DNA from: a virus
Length of the DNA: 28,029 bases
Virus record (IMG/VR): IMGVR_UViG_3300013119_000147
Span: 1 to 28,029 of that record
Reading direction: 5' to 3' (one strand)
Below the pieces are notes generated by a model. The model was not told the origin of the DNA. It made no database searches and saw nothing but the letters and a program-made list of their open reading frames with translations. Both the position numbers and the translations under genes were made by a program. Of the stretch, positions 8,164 to 16,580 are shown piece after piece; within the stretch, counting starts at the first letter, position 1, and each line of letters starts with the position of its first letter.

Positions 8164-8693
8164 ATCTTTCTCCTAGTATCCTCTTTCTTCTCGAAACTTA
8201 ATTCATATAAAAACCATGACCTATCTACTTTTAGTAACCCAACCCAGCAAGCATCTGGATGGATTACATAATCTACTTCAAACCAACTATTTACGCCTTT
8301 AACAGTAAAAACAGTTCCTTTACCCTCTACAAACTTACTATATTGTATAGGTTTGTAAACTAATTGAGCATATCTTGTTTTTGTATACTTAAAAGGTTTA
8401 CCGTTAAAATCTACATAAAATTTATAAATAGCCGAATATTTAACTAAGTCTATAAAGGTATCAATCTTTCTTTTTAACGGATAAATTGATCTCTTATCTG
8501 CTTTAATATGCAGCCTTCTAACCCCTAAGTAGTCTCCTGCTATATTCCTATCATCTAAGATTCGATACCCTCTTGTATCTTTAGCAAAAAGAACCCCATC
8601 TTCCTTATAGAACGATTCAATCCCTGACCCTAAAGGGAAGATGGGGAATACTATCTCAGACCAAGTCAGCGTATTGCTTTTTGAATTTACCAA
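8160..8693 (-). CDS. Unknown protein between polymerase and helicase
   Basis: About 177 residues, not recognised. It is rich in Lys, Tyr, Phe and Val in alternating runs, suggesting a mostly beta soluble fold; no signal peptide, membrane helix or metal site is seen. There is no ATG near the 5' end. I choose TTG 8693-8691 because a strong GGGGAGGA lies nine bases before it, inside the last codons of the polymerase gene; a longer frame from TTG 8711 exists but begins on that Shine-Dalgarno itself. Its stop overlaps the helicase ATG, so it is embedded in the replication operon. Confidence 0.7.
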   Translation of the reverse strand: MVNSKSNTLTWSEIVFPIFPLGSGIESFYKEDGVLFAKDTRGYRILDDRNIAGDYLGVRRLHIKADKRSIYPLKRKIDTFIDLVKYSAIYKFYVDFNGKPFKYTKTRYAQLVYKPIQYSKFVEGKGTVFTVKGVNSWFEVDYVIHPDACWVGLLKVDRSWFLYELSFEKKEDTRRKI

Positions 8694-10917
8694 AACTATA
8701 ATCCTCCCCAATATCCAAGTCTACACCGATAGGCTTACCAGGAATGGAACAACCTCTATCTTTTTGAGTAAATAACGCCATATGTTCCGCAACAATATCT
8801 ACTACACTATCTTCAACCTCTAATACAAGAGAGTCGTGTACCAATGCTATAATTTTAGCATCTATTTTAATATCCTTAATCCATTCATTTAATTCAATAC
8901 CTGCATATAGATTTACGTCTGATGCAACTGATTGAATTAAGAAGTTAATACCACTTCTTACTTCATGAGAGGCTACGCCTTTATCACTACTAAATACGTT
9001 AGGTAACCTACGCTTCCTTCCAAAAATACTATAAATATGCCCAATAGATTCAATATCTTGTTTAGACATATCCAACCATATTTTTAGTTGAGAGAAAGTT
9101 TGGAAATACTTAGCAATTGTATCTTTCGCTTGTTGAACAGTGAAAGGCTTTCCGCTATCTTTACTAACAGTTTCTGATACCTTAGCTGGGCCTGACCCAT
9201 ACATAATACCAAAAGTAATAGCTTTAGCTGCTTGTCTTGCTGTCGGGTTTTTCTCCTTAACTTCTTCAACCGGTTCTTTCAAACCAAATACCATTTTAGC
9301 AATTGTAGAGTGTAGATCGCCTCCACTCTTGAAAACATTCTGGAGATTTTTATCTCCAGATAAGATCGCAGCAACGTAAACTTCAGCAGTAGCCAAGTCT
9401 TGTTGCAAAATCTTATATCCAGGCCGTGCTTTAATACAGCCTTTTACTGCAGCGTTGTCTCTCGGCAACTGTTGCATGTTAATCTTACCACTACTAGAAA
9501 GGCGACCAGAAGTAGTGGAAGTGAGATTAAAATATGTTCTAAGACACCCATCTTTATCTATCTCCGGAATAATCTTATCCAAGTATGTATTCTTAATTTT
9601 AGACTTCTGTCTAATATCAAGAATAATACCAGGGATAGGATGTTCTTCAGCTAATTTCTTAAGTACTTCAGCATCGGTACTTGCTGCTCCCGTACCAGTA
9701 AGTTTACCAGTAGGGGTTAAACCAAGATAATCAAATAATAGCACTCTTAGTTGCTGAGTACTATTAGGGTTGAATACCTTTCCTTGTTCCGATTCAAAAT
9801 GATGTACTTCTTCATACCCATATAATAAGGCTTTGGCCTCTGTGACCTCACCTTCCATTAGTTCTTGTACTTTCAACAATCTATCTTTGTCAAAAGGAAC
9901 TCCATTTTCCTCAACATCTTTAAGGAAAAGCATACCTGGAACCATAAGTTCTTTATATACTTTAGTAAGGAGCTTATTAGACAATAACTTTTTACTGAAC
10001 AGTTGATAGAGTTCGTAAGTTACTGCCGTATCAATTGCAGCATACTCTGCAATAATATCAAAAGGAATCAAATCATATGTGAAATCACCTTTTAGAATAC
10101 CGTGCTGTTTACAATAAGTTACCTTAAAATCATCAAGAGCCTTATCATAATCACCATATCCAGTGAATTTCATTGCTAGAGATTTCAAACCGTGAGTTCC
10201 TTGAGTTTCATCTAACAGATAATGCATAAGCATAGTATCTGATACTCTAGGGAACTTAAATCCGAAATGATACTCCAACATTTTCAAGTCGAATTTAGCG
10301 TTATGAAATACTACTAATCTAGAGGAGAAAAGATCTTGCAACAGTTTTTCTGTATCTGATCCAATACAGTCAGTGGATATGTAAACACCCTGATGAAGTG
10401 TATGTGTAATACTAATGCCCAGAATATAACCATCCCTTGGATAAAGAGCCGTTGTCTCCGTATCGCACGCGATATATTTAATCGATGGATCCGATAGTAC
10501 CGACTCCAAATATTCCTTTGCTCTCTCTTCATCAATAATCCCCTCAAAATTACCTGTTACTGTTGGAGGCTTCTCTCCAGTAGCATAGCCTTCCAACTTC
10601 TTTACTGCTGCATCAAAATGAGGTCTAGCCTCGGGTTTGAAATTCAACATAGCTGGATTAATCATTGGAACAAATTTGTCATCAACAAGATGCCCCGCAA
10701 ATTCCGTAACAGATCCAACACCTGCAATAAACTTACAAGCCTCAGAACCAATAAGAACTACTAAATCATATTCATCTGCATTAAACTCCAAATCAACATC
10801 TCGTTTTAGCAACTTCTTTGTTTTTACAGAGGACAAATGAAATACTTCATGTTCAAAGCTAAAATGTCTTCCATAATTAATATTTGTGGGGTGTTTATCA
10901 ATAATCGCTATCTTCAT
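8656..10917 (-). CDS. Family A DNA polymerase with 3'-5' exonuclease (T5 D9-like)
   Basis: This 753-residue replicative polymerase has a proofreading domain with Exo I DTET (Asp152, Glu154), Exo II HNAKFD (Asp210) and Exo III YAAIDTAVTYELY (Asp296). Polymerase motifs are A QQDLATAEVY (Asp507, Glu512), B RQAAKAITFGIMYG (Arg561, Lys565, Phe569) and C LVHDS (His694, Asp695). Motif C has Ser696 where most family members have Glu. Phe569 aligns with E. coli Phe762. Residues about 50-112 (VVLIGSEA, then INPAML and a Phe-rich helix) resemble a degenerate family-4/5 uracil-DNA glycosylase domain in which the HP(S/A) motif has become NPA; an N-terminal UDG-like domain is known in phage SPO1 polymerase. 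There is no 5' nuclease domain; a separate flap endonuclease gene supplies it. Confidence 0.95.
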   Translation of the reverse strand: MKIAIIDKHPTNINYGRHFSFEHEVFHLSSVKTKKLLKRDVDLEFNADEYDLVVLIGSEACKFIAGVGSVTEFAGHLVDDKFVPMINPAMLNFKPEARPHFDAAVKKLEGYATGEKPPTVTGNFEGIIDEERAKEYLESVLSDPSIKYIACDTETTALYPRDGYILGISITHTLHQGVYISTDCIGSDTEKLLQDLFSSRLVVFHNAKFDLKMLEYHFGFKFPRVSDTMLMHYLLDETQGTHGLKSLAMKFTGYGDYDKALDDFKVTYCKQHGILKGDFTYDLIPFDIIAEYAAIDTAVTYELYQLFSKKLLSNKLLTKVYKELMVPGMLFLKDVEENGVPFDKDRLLKVQELMEGEVTEAKALLYGYEEVHHFESEQGKVFNPNSTQQLRVLLFDYLGLTPTGKLTGTGAASTDAEVLKKLAEEHPIPGIILDIRQKSKIKNTYLDKIIPEIDKDGCLRTYFNLTSTTSGRLSSSGKINMQQLPRDNAAVKGCIKARPGYKILQQDLATAEVYVAAILSGDKNLQNVFKSGGDLHSTIAKMVFGLKEPVEEVKEKNPTARQAAKAITFGIMYGSGPAKVSETVSKDSGKPFTVQQAKDTIAKYFQTFSQLKIWLDMSKQDIESIGHIYSIFGRKRRLPNVFSSDKGVASHEVRSGINFLIQSVASDVNLYAGIELNEWIKDIKIDAKIIALVHDSLVLEVEDSVVDIVAEHMALFTQKDRGCSIPGKPIGVDLDIGEDYSFGKFKKQYADLV

Positions 10918-11737
10918 ATAAATTGTCCTTTATTTGTTTTATGTCCTCAGTGGACAGATCTCCAGGGTCTAAACCATCTGGAAGTTCTATTTGTTCAATG
11001 AGGAACACGCTTTCCAATTCCTCTTCTACTTTCTTTGATGCTTCTCGACCTGCCTTATCGCCATCGAACATCACATATATCTTTCTTACTCCTAAAAACT
11101 TTAGGTTTTCTATCTTATCTTTAGAAATATTATTGGCACCTAATACTGCAGTTGCGTTATAAAGGCCACCATTAATAAGATTTAAAGCATCTAAAGAGCC
11201 TTCAACGAGAATCACACTTCCATTAATAGGCTTAACTTTAGAAGGAAAAAGGGGTAAATCTACTCCTTTTGGAAATACTAGATATTTAGGGTGGGAATTA
11301 CTATTGATATATCTACCAATAAATGCCCTAATTTTTCCAGTAATGTCGGGGATTGGAAAGATAATTCTATCTTCATGGTCTTTATGCGTAAATGCATTAA
11401 AACTTCTTAAAACTTCTTTCTTAATCCCTCTAAACTCCCTGTTATAAGGAACAAAGCCAGCAGGCATAGGTAACCCATGAGCTTCTTGTCTTATCTTAGT
11501 AATTTCTTTCTGTAGTTTCTTAACTCGAAAGTCTTGCCAATCTCTGTGAACATTATAGAACTTAAATACATTTCCTTTAAATCCACAACTAAAACAATTA
11601 AATGCTCCACTAATTTTATCAATGTGCATAGATGGGTTATTATCCTCGTGGTCCGGGTTTAAACACCTAACTACGAAGTCTTGGCCTTTTGGCTTAAACT
11701 CAATTTTTCTTTCGTTTAATAACTGTTCTATATCCAT
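10898..11737 (-). CDS. DnaG-type primase (CHC2 zinc finger + TOPRIM)
   Basis: This 279-residue primase makes RNA primers at the fork. The zinc ribbon is Cys25-x4-His30 ... Cys48-x2-Cys51. The TOPRIM domain has LVEGSLDAL (Glu179) and the DGD motif in YVMFDGDKAGR (Asp225, Asp227). The linker region contains IIFPIPDITGKIRAFIGRY, the usual approach to the catalytic core. It is much shorter than bacterial DnaG (about 580), lacking the helicase-binding C-terminal domain, which is common in phage primases with a separate helicase. It overlaps the polymerase start downstream and the helicase stop upstream (TAATG), so all three are translationally coupled. Confidence 0.93.
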   Translation of the reverse strand: MDIEQLLNERKIEFKPKGQDFVVRCLNPDHEDNNPSMHIDKISGAFNCFSCGFKGNVFKFYNVHRDWQDFRVKKLQKEITKIRQEAHGLPMPAGFVPYNREFRGIKKEVLRSFNAFTHKDHEDRIIFPIPDITGKIRAFIGRYINSNSHPKYLVFPKGVDLPLFPSKVKPINGSVILVEGSLDALNLINGGLYNATAVLGANNISKDKIENLKFLGVRKIYVMFDGDKAGREASKKVEEELESVFLIEQIELPDGLDPGDLSTEDIKQIKDNLYEDSDY

Positions 11738-13113
11738 TAGAATAAATCAGACTCCTCTTTTACGGGTTTCTTTCCTATTTTTGCGGTTTTTGTTTTTATA
11801 TCCTTTTTCTCCTCAGGCTTAGTAGTATCTTGAGGTCCAAGTCTTAAATTATCCCAGTTCATTTTACTGGTAAATTCAATATCTGGCCCACTTCGCACTT
11901 TAGTTGAGGTAAATGTTATTGCTTGATCTTCCTTAGAGTGGGCATCGATTAAGAATGCTAAATCTGGACTATCAAGTAGTCCTTTAGCAAATCTTGTAGC
12001 ACCACTTTCATCGATCTGATAAGGGCTCATAATAGCAATATCATACTTTCGTGCATACTCTTTTAGTTTCTTACTAGCAAAGATTTGTGACTGCCAATCA
12101 TACAAATCTTTTCCAATACCAGTTTCAACCTGATTCACATAGTCTACAACGGCTAAAGTAAACTTGTCTCCAAATTGTGCTTTTGCTTTTTGTAATTGTA
12201 AATCAATGCTTGTTAGTGATAGTGACCTATCATCAACAATAATAATTTGATTATCTGGTTTGAGAGTACAATCTCTCATTAACTCTGTTTCTAATCTAAC
12301 AGGGTCTCTATGTTCTAGATACTCATCATAAGTTTCTTGTCCATCCATAAACATATCAGAACGCATTTTAGCAAGAGCAAAAACTTCTTCCCTTTCTAAG
12401 GCATTTTTTCTAATTTGTGAATAAGACACTCCAGATATCATACTACTAATTCGTTGAAAGGTTTCCATCGCTGTCATTTCAATAGTAAAAAATATAGAGG
12501 TATTTCCCATCATATATTGATTAGCAACCATATTAGCACTAACCAAAGACTTACCTGAGCCTCGCTTACCGCCAAGCATGATAAGCTCTTCACGATATAT
12601 ACCACCGTGTTTACTATCAAAAGTGTTGTTAATACCAGTTGGAAATTTCTTATACTCAGTATCATCCTCTTCTTGGAATAGGCTGATAGAGTCCATGGTT
12701 GCTACCATTTCATTCGTATGAGTTTTCTCATCTAGTTTTAACGCTATGTCAGATATTCCAGACTTAATCTCGTGAACATCCATCATAGTAATATCCTTGA
12801 TATAGTGTTCCAACATATCAAGTGTTGAGTTTTGTGCAAACTGATCTATCAAAGCATCAATAGCTAAGTCTAAATCAATATCCGGAACCTCTAAAAGTTC
12901 CAACGAAGCAATGTCCTTTTCTAACTTAGAATTTCTAGTTTTAACACCTAAATCTTCAAAGCTAGGAATATCATTCCGATCCTTATAATATTTATTGATT
13001 GCCGTATAGACAGACTTAAATGAGGAGTCGAAAAATTCACTTCTTAACCTAGACCAACCATCAAGGCTCTGTTCTTCTAGCAATTTATGTAGAACAACCG
13101 CGCCTATATCCAT
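11737..13113 (-). CDS. Replicative DNA helicase, DnaB family
   Basis: This 458-residue hexameric RecA-fold helicase unwinds DNA at the fork. After a DnaB-like N-terminal domain (about 1-130) comes Walker A GGKRGSGKS (181-189), a FFTIEMT strand with the conserved Glu (about 208-214), Walker B AVVDYVNQ, and a C-terminal region with KVRSG resembling the arginine-finger/DNA-loop segment. The C-terminus ends in a Lys-rich stretch and ESDLF. Length matches DnaB (471) and T4 gp41 (475). Overlaps of the TAATG type join it to the gene before and to the primase after it. Confidence 0.93.
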   Translation of the reverse strand: MDIGAVVLHKLLEEQSLDGWSRLRSEFFDSSFKSVYTAINKYYKDRNDIPSFEDLGVKTRNSKLEKDIASLELLEVPDIDLDLAIDALIDQFAQNSTLDMLEHYIKDITMMDVHEIKSGISDIALKLDEKTHTNEMVATMDSISLFQEEDDTEYKKFPTGINNTFDSKHGGIYREELIMLGGKRGSGKSLVSANMVANQYMMGNTSIFFTIEMTAMETFQRISSMISGVSYSQIRKNALEREEVFALAKMRSDMFMDGQETYDEYLEHRDPVRLETELMRDCTLKPDNQIIIVDDRSLSLTSIDLQLQKAKAQFGDKFTLAVVDYVNQVETGIGKDLYDWQSQIFASKKLKEYARKYDIAIMSPYQIDESGATRFAKGLLDSPDLAFLIDAHSKEDQAITFTSTKVRSGPDIEFTSKMNWDNLRLGPQDTTKPEEKKDIKTKTAKIGKKPVKEESDLF

Positions 13114-13412
13114 TAGTCCACCTTTTCTTCGTTATCTTTGATTACCTCATCTAATTCCTCTTCCAATCTAGCTAAAGTCTTACTTCTTAACTCTTTGACT
13201 TTTTCGGGGTATAAAGGCCCTTCGTCAAAAATTAAATTAAGTTGTTCAGACGTTATAATCTGTTGAATGGCGAAATAAATGTTATCCCAGGGGTCGGTGG
13301 TACTAGGGTACGCTTTTATTTCAATAAAATCCCCTAATAAATCCTTCGCACGTCTAATGGCTTCATCGGAAGTGAAGCTATCCAAATCGTGAAATTTAGC
13401 TACCAGTTTCAT
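13113..13412 (-). CDS. Unknown small acidic protein before the DnaB-like helicase
   Basis: This 99-residue protein is not recognised. It is acidic and predicted largely helical, ending in a Glu/Asp-rich helix (ARLEEELDEVIKDNEEK); no signal peptide or membrane helix. The RBS GGAGG precedes ATG 13412, and its stop overlaps the helicase ATG (TAATG). Its position just before the helicase could fit a helicase loader or other replication accessory, but nothing in the sequence shows it. Confidence 0.75.
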   Translation of the reverse strand: MKLVAKFHDLDSFTSDEAIRRAKDLLGDFIEIKAYPSTTDPWDNIYFAIQQIITSEQLNLIFDEGPLYPEKVKELRSKTLARLEEELDEVIKDNEEKVD

Positions 13413-13429
13413 TCTAACCTCCAGGCAAT

Positions 13430-13463
13430 AAAAAGGGCGAGATTAGGGTTTCTAATCCCGCCC
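13430..13463 (-). terminator. Intrinsic terminator after the D5-like gene
   Basis: On the minus strand a 12-bp stem GGGCGGGATTAG / CTAATCTCGCCC (one G-U pair) is followed by TTTTT. It ends the transcript of the D5-like gene before the helicase-primase-polymerase genes. Confidence 0.92.
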
Positions 13464-13489
13464 TATAGACTATATACTAATTATAAGTA

Positions 13490-14227
13490 TTAAGCTTTTG
13501 CTGCAGCATTCTTAGCTGCTTTCTTAGCACCATCATAGTTTGCACAAGTCAAACCACGACGAGTAAGCATAGTCTTAACGCCACGAGCAGTCTTATCAAT
13601 AGACTCTGCAATCTGCTCTACTGTCATGCTAGTAATGTCGCCAAGTGCGCCTAATGCATCTTCCTTAGTCTTAGCACGAGATTCCTTCTGTGCTGGGATT
13701 GCATCGATATCACCATTACGAAGGAAAGAAAGTGCCTTACCACGTACTGAGTTGATAGACTTACCAAGTGCTTCAGCAATATCTTCAACGAAAGAGCCAT
13801 TACCTACCATCTCAAGGAAAGTAGACTCTTCTGAAGGAGTATAAGTGCGAACTGCTTCTGGCTTTTCAGTTGGCTTAACATGAGAAGTAAGTTCCATAGA
13901 AAGAAGCTTACCCTGAATGCTCTTAGCAGAATACTTGCCATCAGCAAAAGACTCTGCGATTTCAGCGTATGTATACTGACCGCTATTACCTTCTACAAAT
14001 GAGCGAAGAGTTGCTTCCTCTTCGTCAGAGAAAGTCTTAGAATGTGATGCAGATGCAAGCTCTACATCGTAACCCATCTTGCGAAGCTTAGAGCTTACAG
14101 AACGAGTTGTAGTTGAAAGTGCCTCAGCAGTTGTTGCTACTGTTGCTTGTGTTACTGGTGACTCTGAGCCTACCATATCAGTTAGTGAGTTTGTGCGGTC
14201 TTCTGTCCACTTTGGAATTGCTGTCAT
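13490..14227 (-). CDS. D5-like DNA-binding protein with tandem HTH repeats
   Basis: This 245-residue protein is built from about four related helix-turn-helix units at roughly 6-55, 66-115, 129-172 and 189-230. Each has an acidic/aromatic first helix (WTEDRTNSLTDMV, FSDEEEATLRSFV, YTPSEESTFLEMV), then a helix ending IAE-like, then a recognition helix (RSVSSKLRKMG, KSIQGKLLSM, NSVRGKALSFL, RGVKTMLTRRG). The tail is Ala/Lys-rich. Size and location between the ligase and helicase genes match T5 D5, an abundant double-stranded DNA-binding protein required for replication and late transcription; homology is inferred. G/C-richer codons than its neighbours and a strong terminator behind it suggest very high expression. 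A single-unit relative is encoded at 17299-17652. Confidence 0.8.
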   Translation of the reverse strand: MTAIPKWTEDRTNSLTDMVGSESPVTQATVATTAEALSTTTRSVSSKLRKMGYDVELASASHSKTFSDEEEATLRSFVEGNSGQYTYAEIAESFADGKYSAKSIQGKLLSMELTSHVKPTEKPEAVRTYTPSEESTFLEMVGNGSFVEDIAEALGKSINSVRGKALSFLRNGDIDAIPAQKESRAKTKEDALGALGDITSMTVEQIAESIDKTARGVKTMLTRRGLTCANYDGAKKAAKNAAAKA

Positions 14228-14238
14228 ATTATTATCCT

Positions 14239-14991
14239 TTAAATTAATTCTTTTATAGTTACAATTGGTATACCATAGCTTTCTGCTTTGGTACGTTTAC
14301 TTGATTGTTTGCCTTCTTCATCGACTAAAAAGTCTGTCTTTTTTGTTACTGAACTTGTTATTTTATATCCCAAAGACTTTAGAAAATCACCTGCTAAGGT
14401 TCTGTTCTTATAGTCATTCAGTTTCCCGGTAATGCAAACACTCTTACCGTTCTCCACCACAGTGGTTTTTGATTTTTCTGATGCTTTGAAGTCAAATGGT
14501 AGACTATCTAAATCACCATAAAAATCAGTTGCCATCCATCCCATTAAGTTACTACAGGCCTTTGGCCCTAGTCCCGCTTTCAAGCAGGAATCTTCGTTAA
14601 TCTCATCTATGTGAGATACTACAAAAGTTAACTTATTTGCCGCTGTTGTCCCAATTAATGGGATGGAAAATGCCGCAAGTAAGGTAGCTAGATCCATTTG
14701 CTTGCTTTCTTCGATTTTGTCAAGCAGTTTAGAACCTAGTTTTTCCCCAATTACGGCATTTATTTCATTAGATGAGATAGTGTAGATATCGGGGATACTA
14801 TACAAACCAAGTTTTTCAATAGTCTTAGGTCCGAGTCCTTTTATTTTAAGTGTTTTAGCAAAATGCTCTACTTTTTTTGTTGATTGGGCAGGACAATTTT
14901 TACTCCTACAAAATAATTGGTCTTTTACTAATTCTAGCTCAGAACCACATGATGGGCATGTAGTTGGAGCGATTATTGGTTCATATTGCAT
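14239..14991 (-). CDS. NAD+-dependent DNA ligase, C-terminal subunit (Zn, HhH, BRCT)
   Basis: About 250 residues forming the C-terminal half of a LigA-type ligase. In order: a four-Cys zinc finger (Cys12, Cys15, Cys28, Cys33), tandem helix-hairpin-helix units (LKIKGLGPKTIEKLGL and AGLGPKACSNLMG regions), and a C-terminal BRCT domain from about 175 (SVCITGKL, with a Gly-Tyr near LKSLGYKI). It has no catalytic lysine; that lies in the next upstream gene. T5 ligase is split in the same way. I place the start at ATG 14991: the longer in-frame TTG at 15045 is the -35 box of a promoter and would be upstream of the transcript start. Confidence 0.9.
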   Translation of the reverse strand: MQYEPIIAPTTCPSCGSELELVKDQLFCRSKNCPAQSTKKVEHFAKTLKIKGLGPKTIEKLGLYSIPDIYTISSNEINAVIGEKLGSKLLDKIEESKQMDLATLLAAFSIPLIGTTAANKLTFVVSHIDEINEDSCLKAGLGPKACSNLMGWMATDFYGDLDSLPFDFKASEKSKTTVVENGKSVCITGKLNDYKNRTLAGDFLKSLGYKITSSVTKKTDFLVDEEGKQSSKRTKAESYGIPIVTIKELI

Positions 14992-15016
14992 ATCTAATTT
15001 CTCATTTTGAATGTAT

Positions 15017-15045
15017 ATTATACTAAAATCTAACCTGAAAGTCAA
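15017..15045 (-). promoter_or_regulatory. Sigma70 promoter between the two ligase genes
   Basis: Minus strand: -35 TTGACT (15045-15040), 17-bp spacer, -10 TATAAT (15022-15017) preceded by G. Predicted start near 15010 and first ATG at 14991. It gives the ligase C-terminal subunit and the D5-like gene a promoter separate from the ligase N-terminal subunit. Confidence 0.9.
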
Positions 15046-15065
15046 GTTTTATTTTTTCTGATGTC

Positions 15066-16001
15066 TTACTTGACTCGTGCCACAACACAAGGTATGATCT
15101 TACCCGCACGAATTACTTCAACTTGGCAACCAATTTCGAGGTCTAGCTCTTCAATATATGCCATGTTGTTTAATGTTGCTCTTGAAATTTTCGCATCATC
15201 AATTTCGATAGGGTCTAGTAAAGCTACGGGGGTAACCTTACCACTTTTACCTGTCTGCCACACTACATCCAATAAGGTAGTTGCTACTCCAGCCTCTCTA
15301 GTCTTTAAAGCGTAAGCTCCTCTAGGGTGGTGTGAAGTAAAACCTAACTCATTAAACCTTTCGTTAGAATTTATTCTGAAAACTCTACCATCATTTGGAA
15401 ACTCTTCCCAGTCTTTATCAATCACAGAATTAAATCCTAGAGATTGAAGTAGATACATATCATTAAGATAAGTTTCTGAAAAGACAGGTTGAACTCCATA
15501 CGCAATAAAAGTCAAATCCCTACTTAGAAACTCTAAAGTATCTTTTAAGTTCAATGACCCTGCTGCATAGTTCCTAGCATTTGGTATCTCTTTTGGAGCT
15601 ACCAACTCGCCAGTAATTTGAATACTACCATTATTTTTGATACAGTAAGGAACTATATTATTATGAAGAAACTTTTCTGTAACATTAACTCCTTCTTTAC
15701 CATTACCACGAGTAAGCACTTTATCGATCTTTCCTTCTTTATACTGAATTGATATTGCCGCTCCATCTAGCTTAGGAGTTTCGATAATATCAACTTCGTA
15801 CTCAAAAGGGTCTTGATCTTCTCCTACAAAAACCTTTTGTAGAGAAAAAAGTGGGAAGATATGGGCTTCCCTATTATCAGGGTTATAGCCTACATCTTCC
15901 CACTTATGGATATCAGCAAGCCTATCAAACTCCTCATCGGACATAATAGGATTGCCTTCATAATATGTTTTGCTTGCTTGTTTTAGTAGTTTGTTATTCA
16001 T
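15066..16001 (-). CDS. NAD+-dependent DNA ligase, N-terminal (adenylation) subunit
   Basis: About 311 residues with the N-terminal and catalytic parts of a LigA-type ligase. The Ia-like NMN-binding region reads YYEGNPIMSDEEFDRLAD near the start; the adenylated lysine is in KLDG (Lys77 from this start); GNGKEGVNVTE and TGELVAPKEIPNARN follow; then an OB-fold segment (about 245-311) with VWQTGKSGKVTPVA. The zinc finger, HhH and BRCT parts are in the next gene, so the protein is split at the OB/zinc junction. The start is uncertain: ATG 16001 is preferred, TTG 16031 would add ten residues, and neither has a strong RBS; coupling to the upstream stop at 15994 is likely. Confidence 0.92.
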   Translation of the reverse strand: MNNKLLKQASKTYYEGNPIMSDEEFDRLADIHKWEDVGYNPDNREAHIFPLFSLQKVFVGEDQDPFEYEVDIIETPKLDGAAISIQYKEGKIDKVLTRGNGKEGVNVTEKFLHNNIVPYCIKNNGSIQITGELVAPKEIPNARNYAAGSLNLKDTLEFLSRDLTFIAYGVQPVFSETYLNDMYLLQSLGFNSVIDKDWEEFPNDGRVFRINSNERFNELGFTSHHPRGAYALKTREAGVATTLLDVVWQTGKSGKVTPVALLDPIEIDDAKISRATLNNMAYIEELDLEIGCQVEVIRAGKIIPCVVARVK

Positions 16002-16299
16002 CTGGGTATAATTCTCGTATTTGTTCTTCAAAATGTTCTAATATTTCATTTTTTGACTCAGCTAGAGATAGTACCTCTACTAATGCTGAGAACAAGTTAG
16101 ATATATTATTGAGTTCGAAAGGGATACAAGCTCCTTCTTTAGTAGGTTTGTATTCCCCTTCGAAATCAAGGTAATATTTTCTTAAATGTAAATATTCTAT
16201 CTCTCGAAAGGTTGAAACAACCAATCGATACTGTGTCTCTTTATCTGGGTTTTCGTAAATAACTCGTTCATAGACATCATATTGATTGTCTTCCGTCAT
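15994..16299 (-). CDS. PC4-like ssDNA-binding protein
   Basis: This 101-residue protein resembles the transcription coactivator p15/PC4 fold. A beta-sheet segment RLVVSTFREIEYLHLRKYY is followed by the family's characteristic DFEGEYKPTKEG turn, a short strand ending in IPFEL, then a helix ISNLFSALVEVLSL. PC4-fold proteins dimerise and bind unwound DNA. Phage T5 encodes a PC4 homologue linked to recombination-dependent replication, and this gene lies in a T5-like replication region directly before the ligase, so that role is the best guess. It overlaps the upstream gene's stop (TAATGA) and the ligase start, suggesting translational coupling. Confidence 0.75.
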   Translation of the reverse strand: MTEDNQYDVYERVIYENPDKETQYRLVVSTFREIEYLHLRKYYLDFEGEYKPTKEGACIPFELNNISNLFSALVEVLSLAESKNEILEHFEEQIRELYPDE

Positions 16300-16580
16300 T
16301 AGTTATTATATTGTCTCTTTCTGTTTCTTAGGAGCGATCCTAAGGGTTGCACAGTAGTTACAGCTCTAGGATTAATCTGCCTATAACTGTTTGTATCCCA
16401 GCAGAAGAGTAATACACACTCCTCGCTAACTTTTACACTATTGCGTCTACTTTGAATATAGTTATTATCAAAATTAGGAGTACATACATTGTACTTTAAT
16501 TTTCTACTAACTGCGCTCCTATAGGTTACGACAGCGTCCCCAAAGGACTCCATCTTACTTATGAACACTTCTCTATCCAC
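16299..16580 (-). CDS. Unknown basic protein
   Basis: This 93-residue basic protein has several Arg-rich stretches (RSAVSRKLK, QSRRNSVK, and a C-terminal LLRNRKRQ) and no signal peptide or membrane helix. It is not recognised; its basic character and place before a PC4-like gene are compatible with nucleic-acid binding, without proof. The start is GTG 16580, with GGAG about ten bases upstream inside the end of the preceding gene. The stop overlaps the PC4-like ATG. Confidence 0.65.
   Translation of the reverse strand: MDREVFISKMESFGDAVVTYRSAVSRKLKYNVCTPNFDNNYIQSRRNSVKVSEECVLLFCWDTNSYRQINPRAVTTVQPLGSLLRNRKRQYNN

Noticed and set aside
8694-8711. Longer start (TTG 8711) for the unknown gene after the polymerase
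   Set aside because: It begins on the GGGGAGGA that is better read as the RBS for TTG 8693.
9084-10547. Minus-strand frames of 61 and 77 codons inside the polymerase gene, in another frame
   Set aside because: They are shadows of the polymerase coding sequence and have no independent signals.
14992-15045. In-frame N-terminal extension of the ligase C-terminal subunit from TTG 15045
   Set aside because: The TTG is the -35 box and the extension covers the -10 of a near-perfect promoter; the first ATG after the predicted start is 14991.
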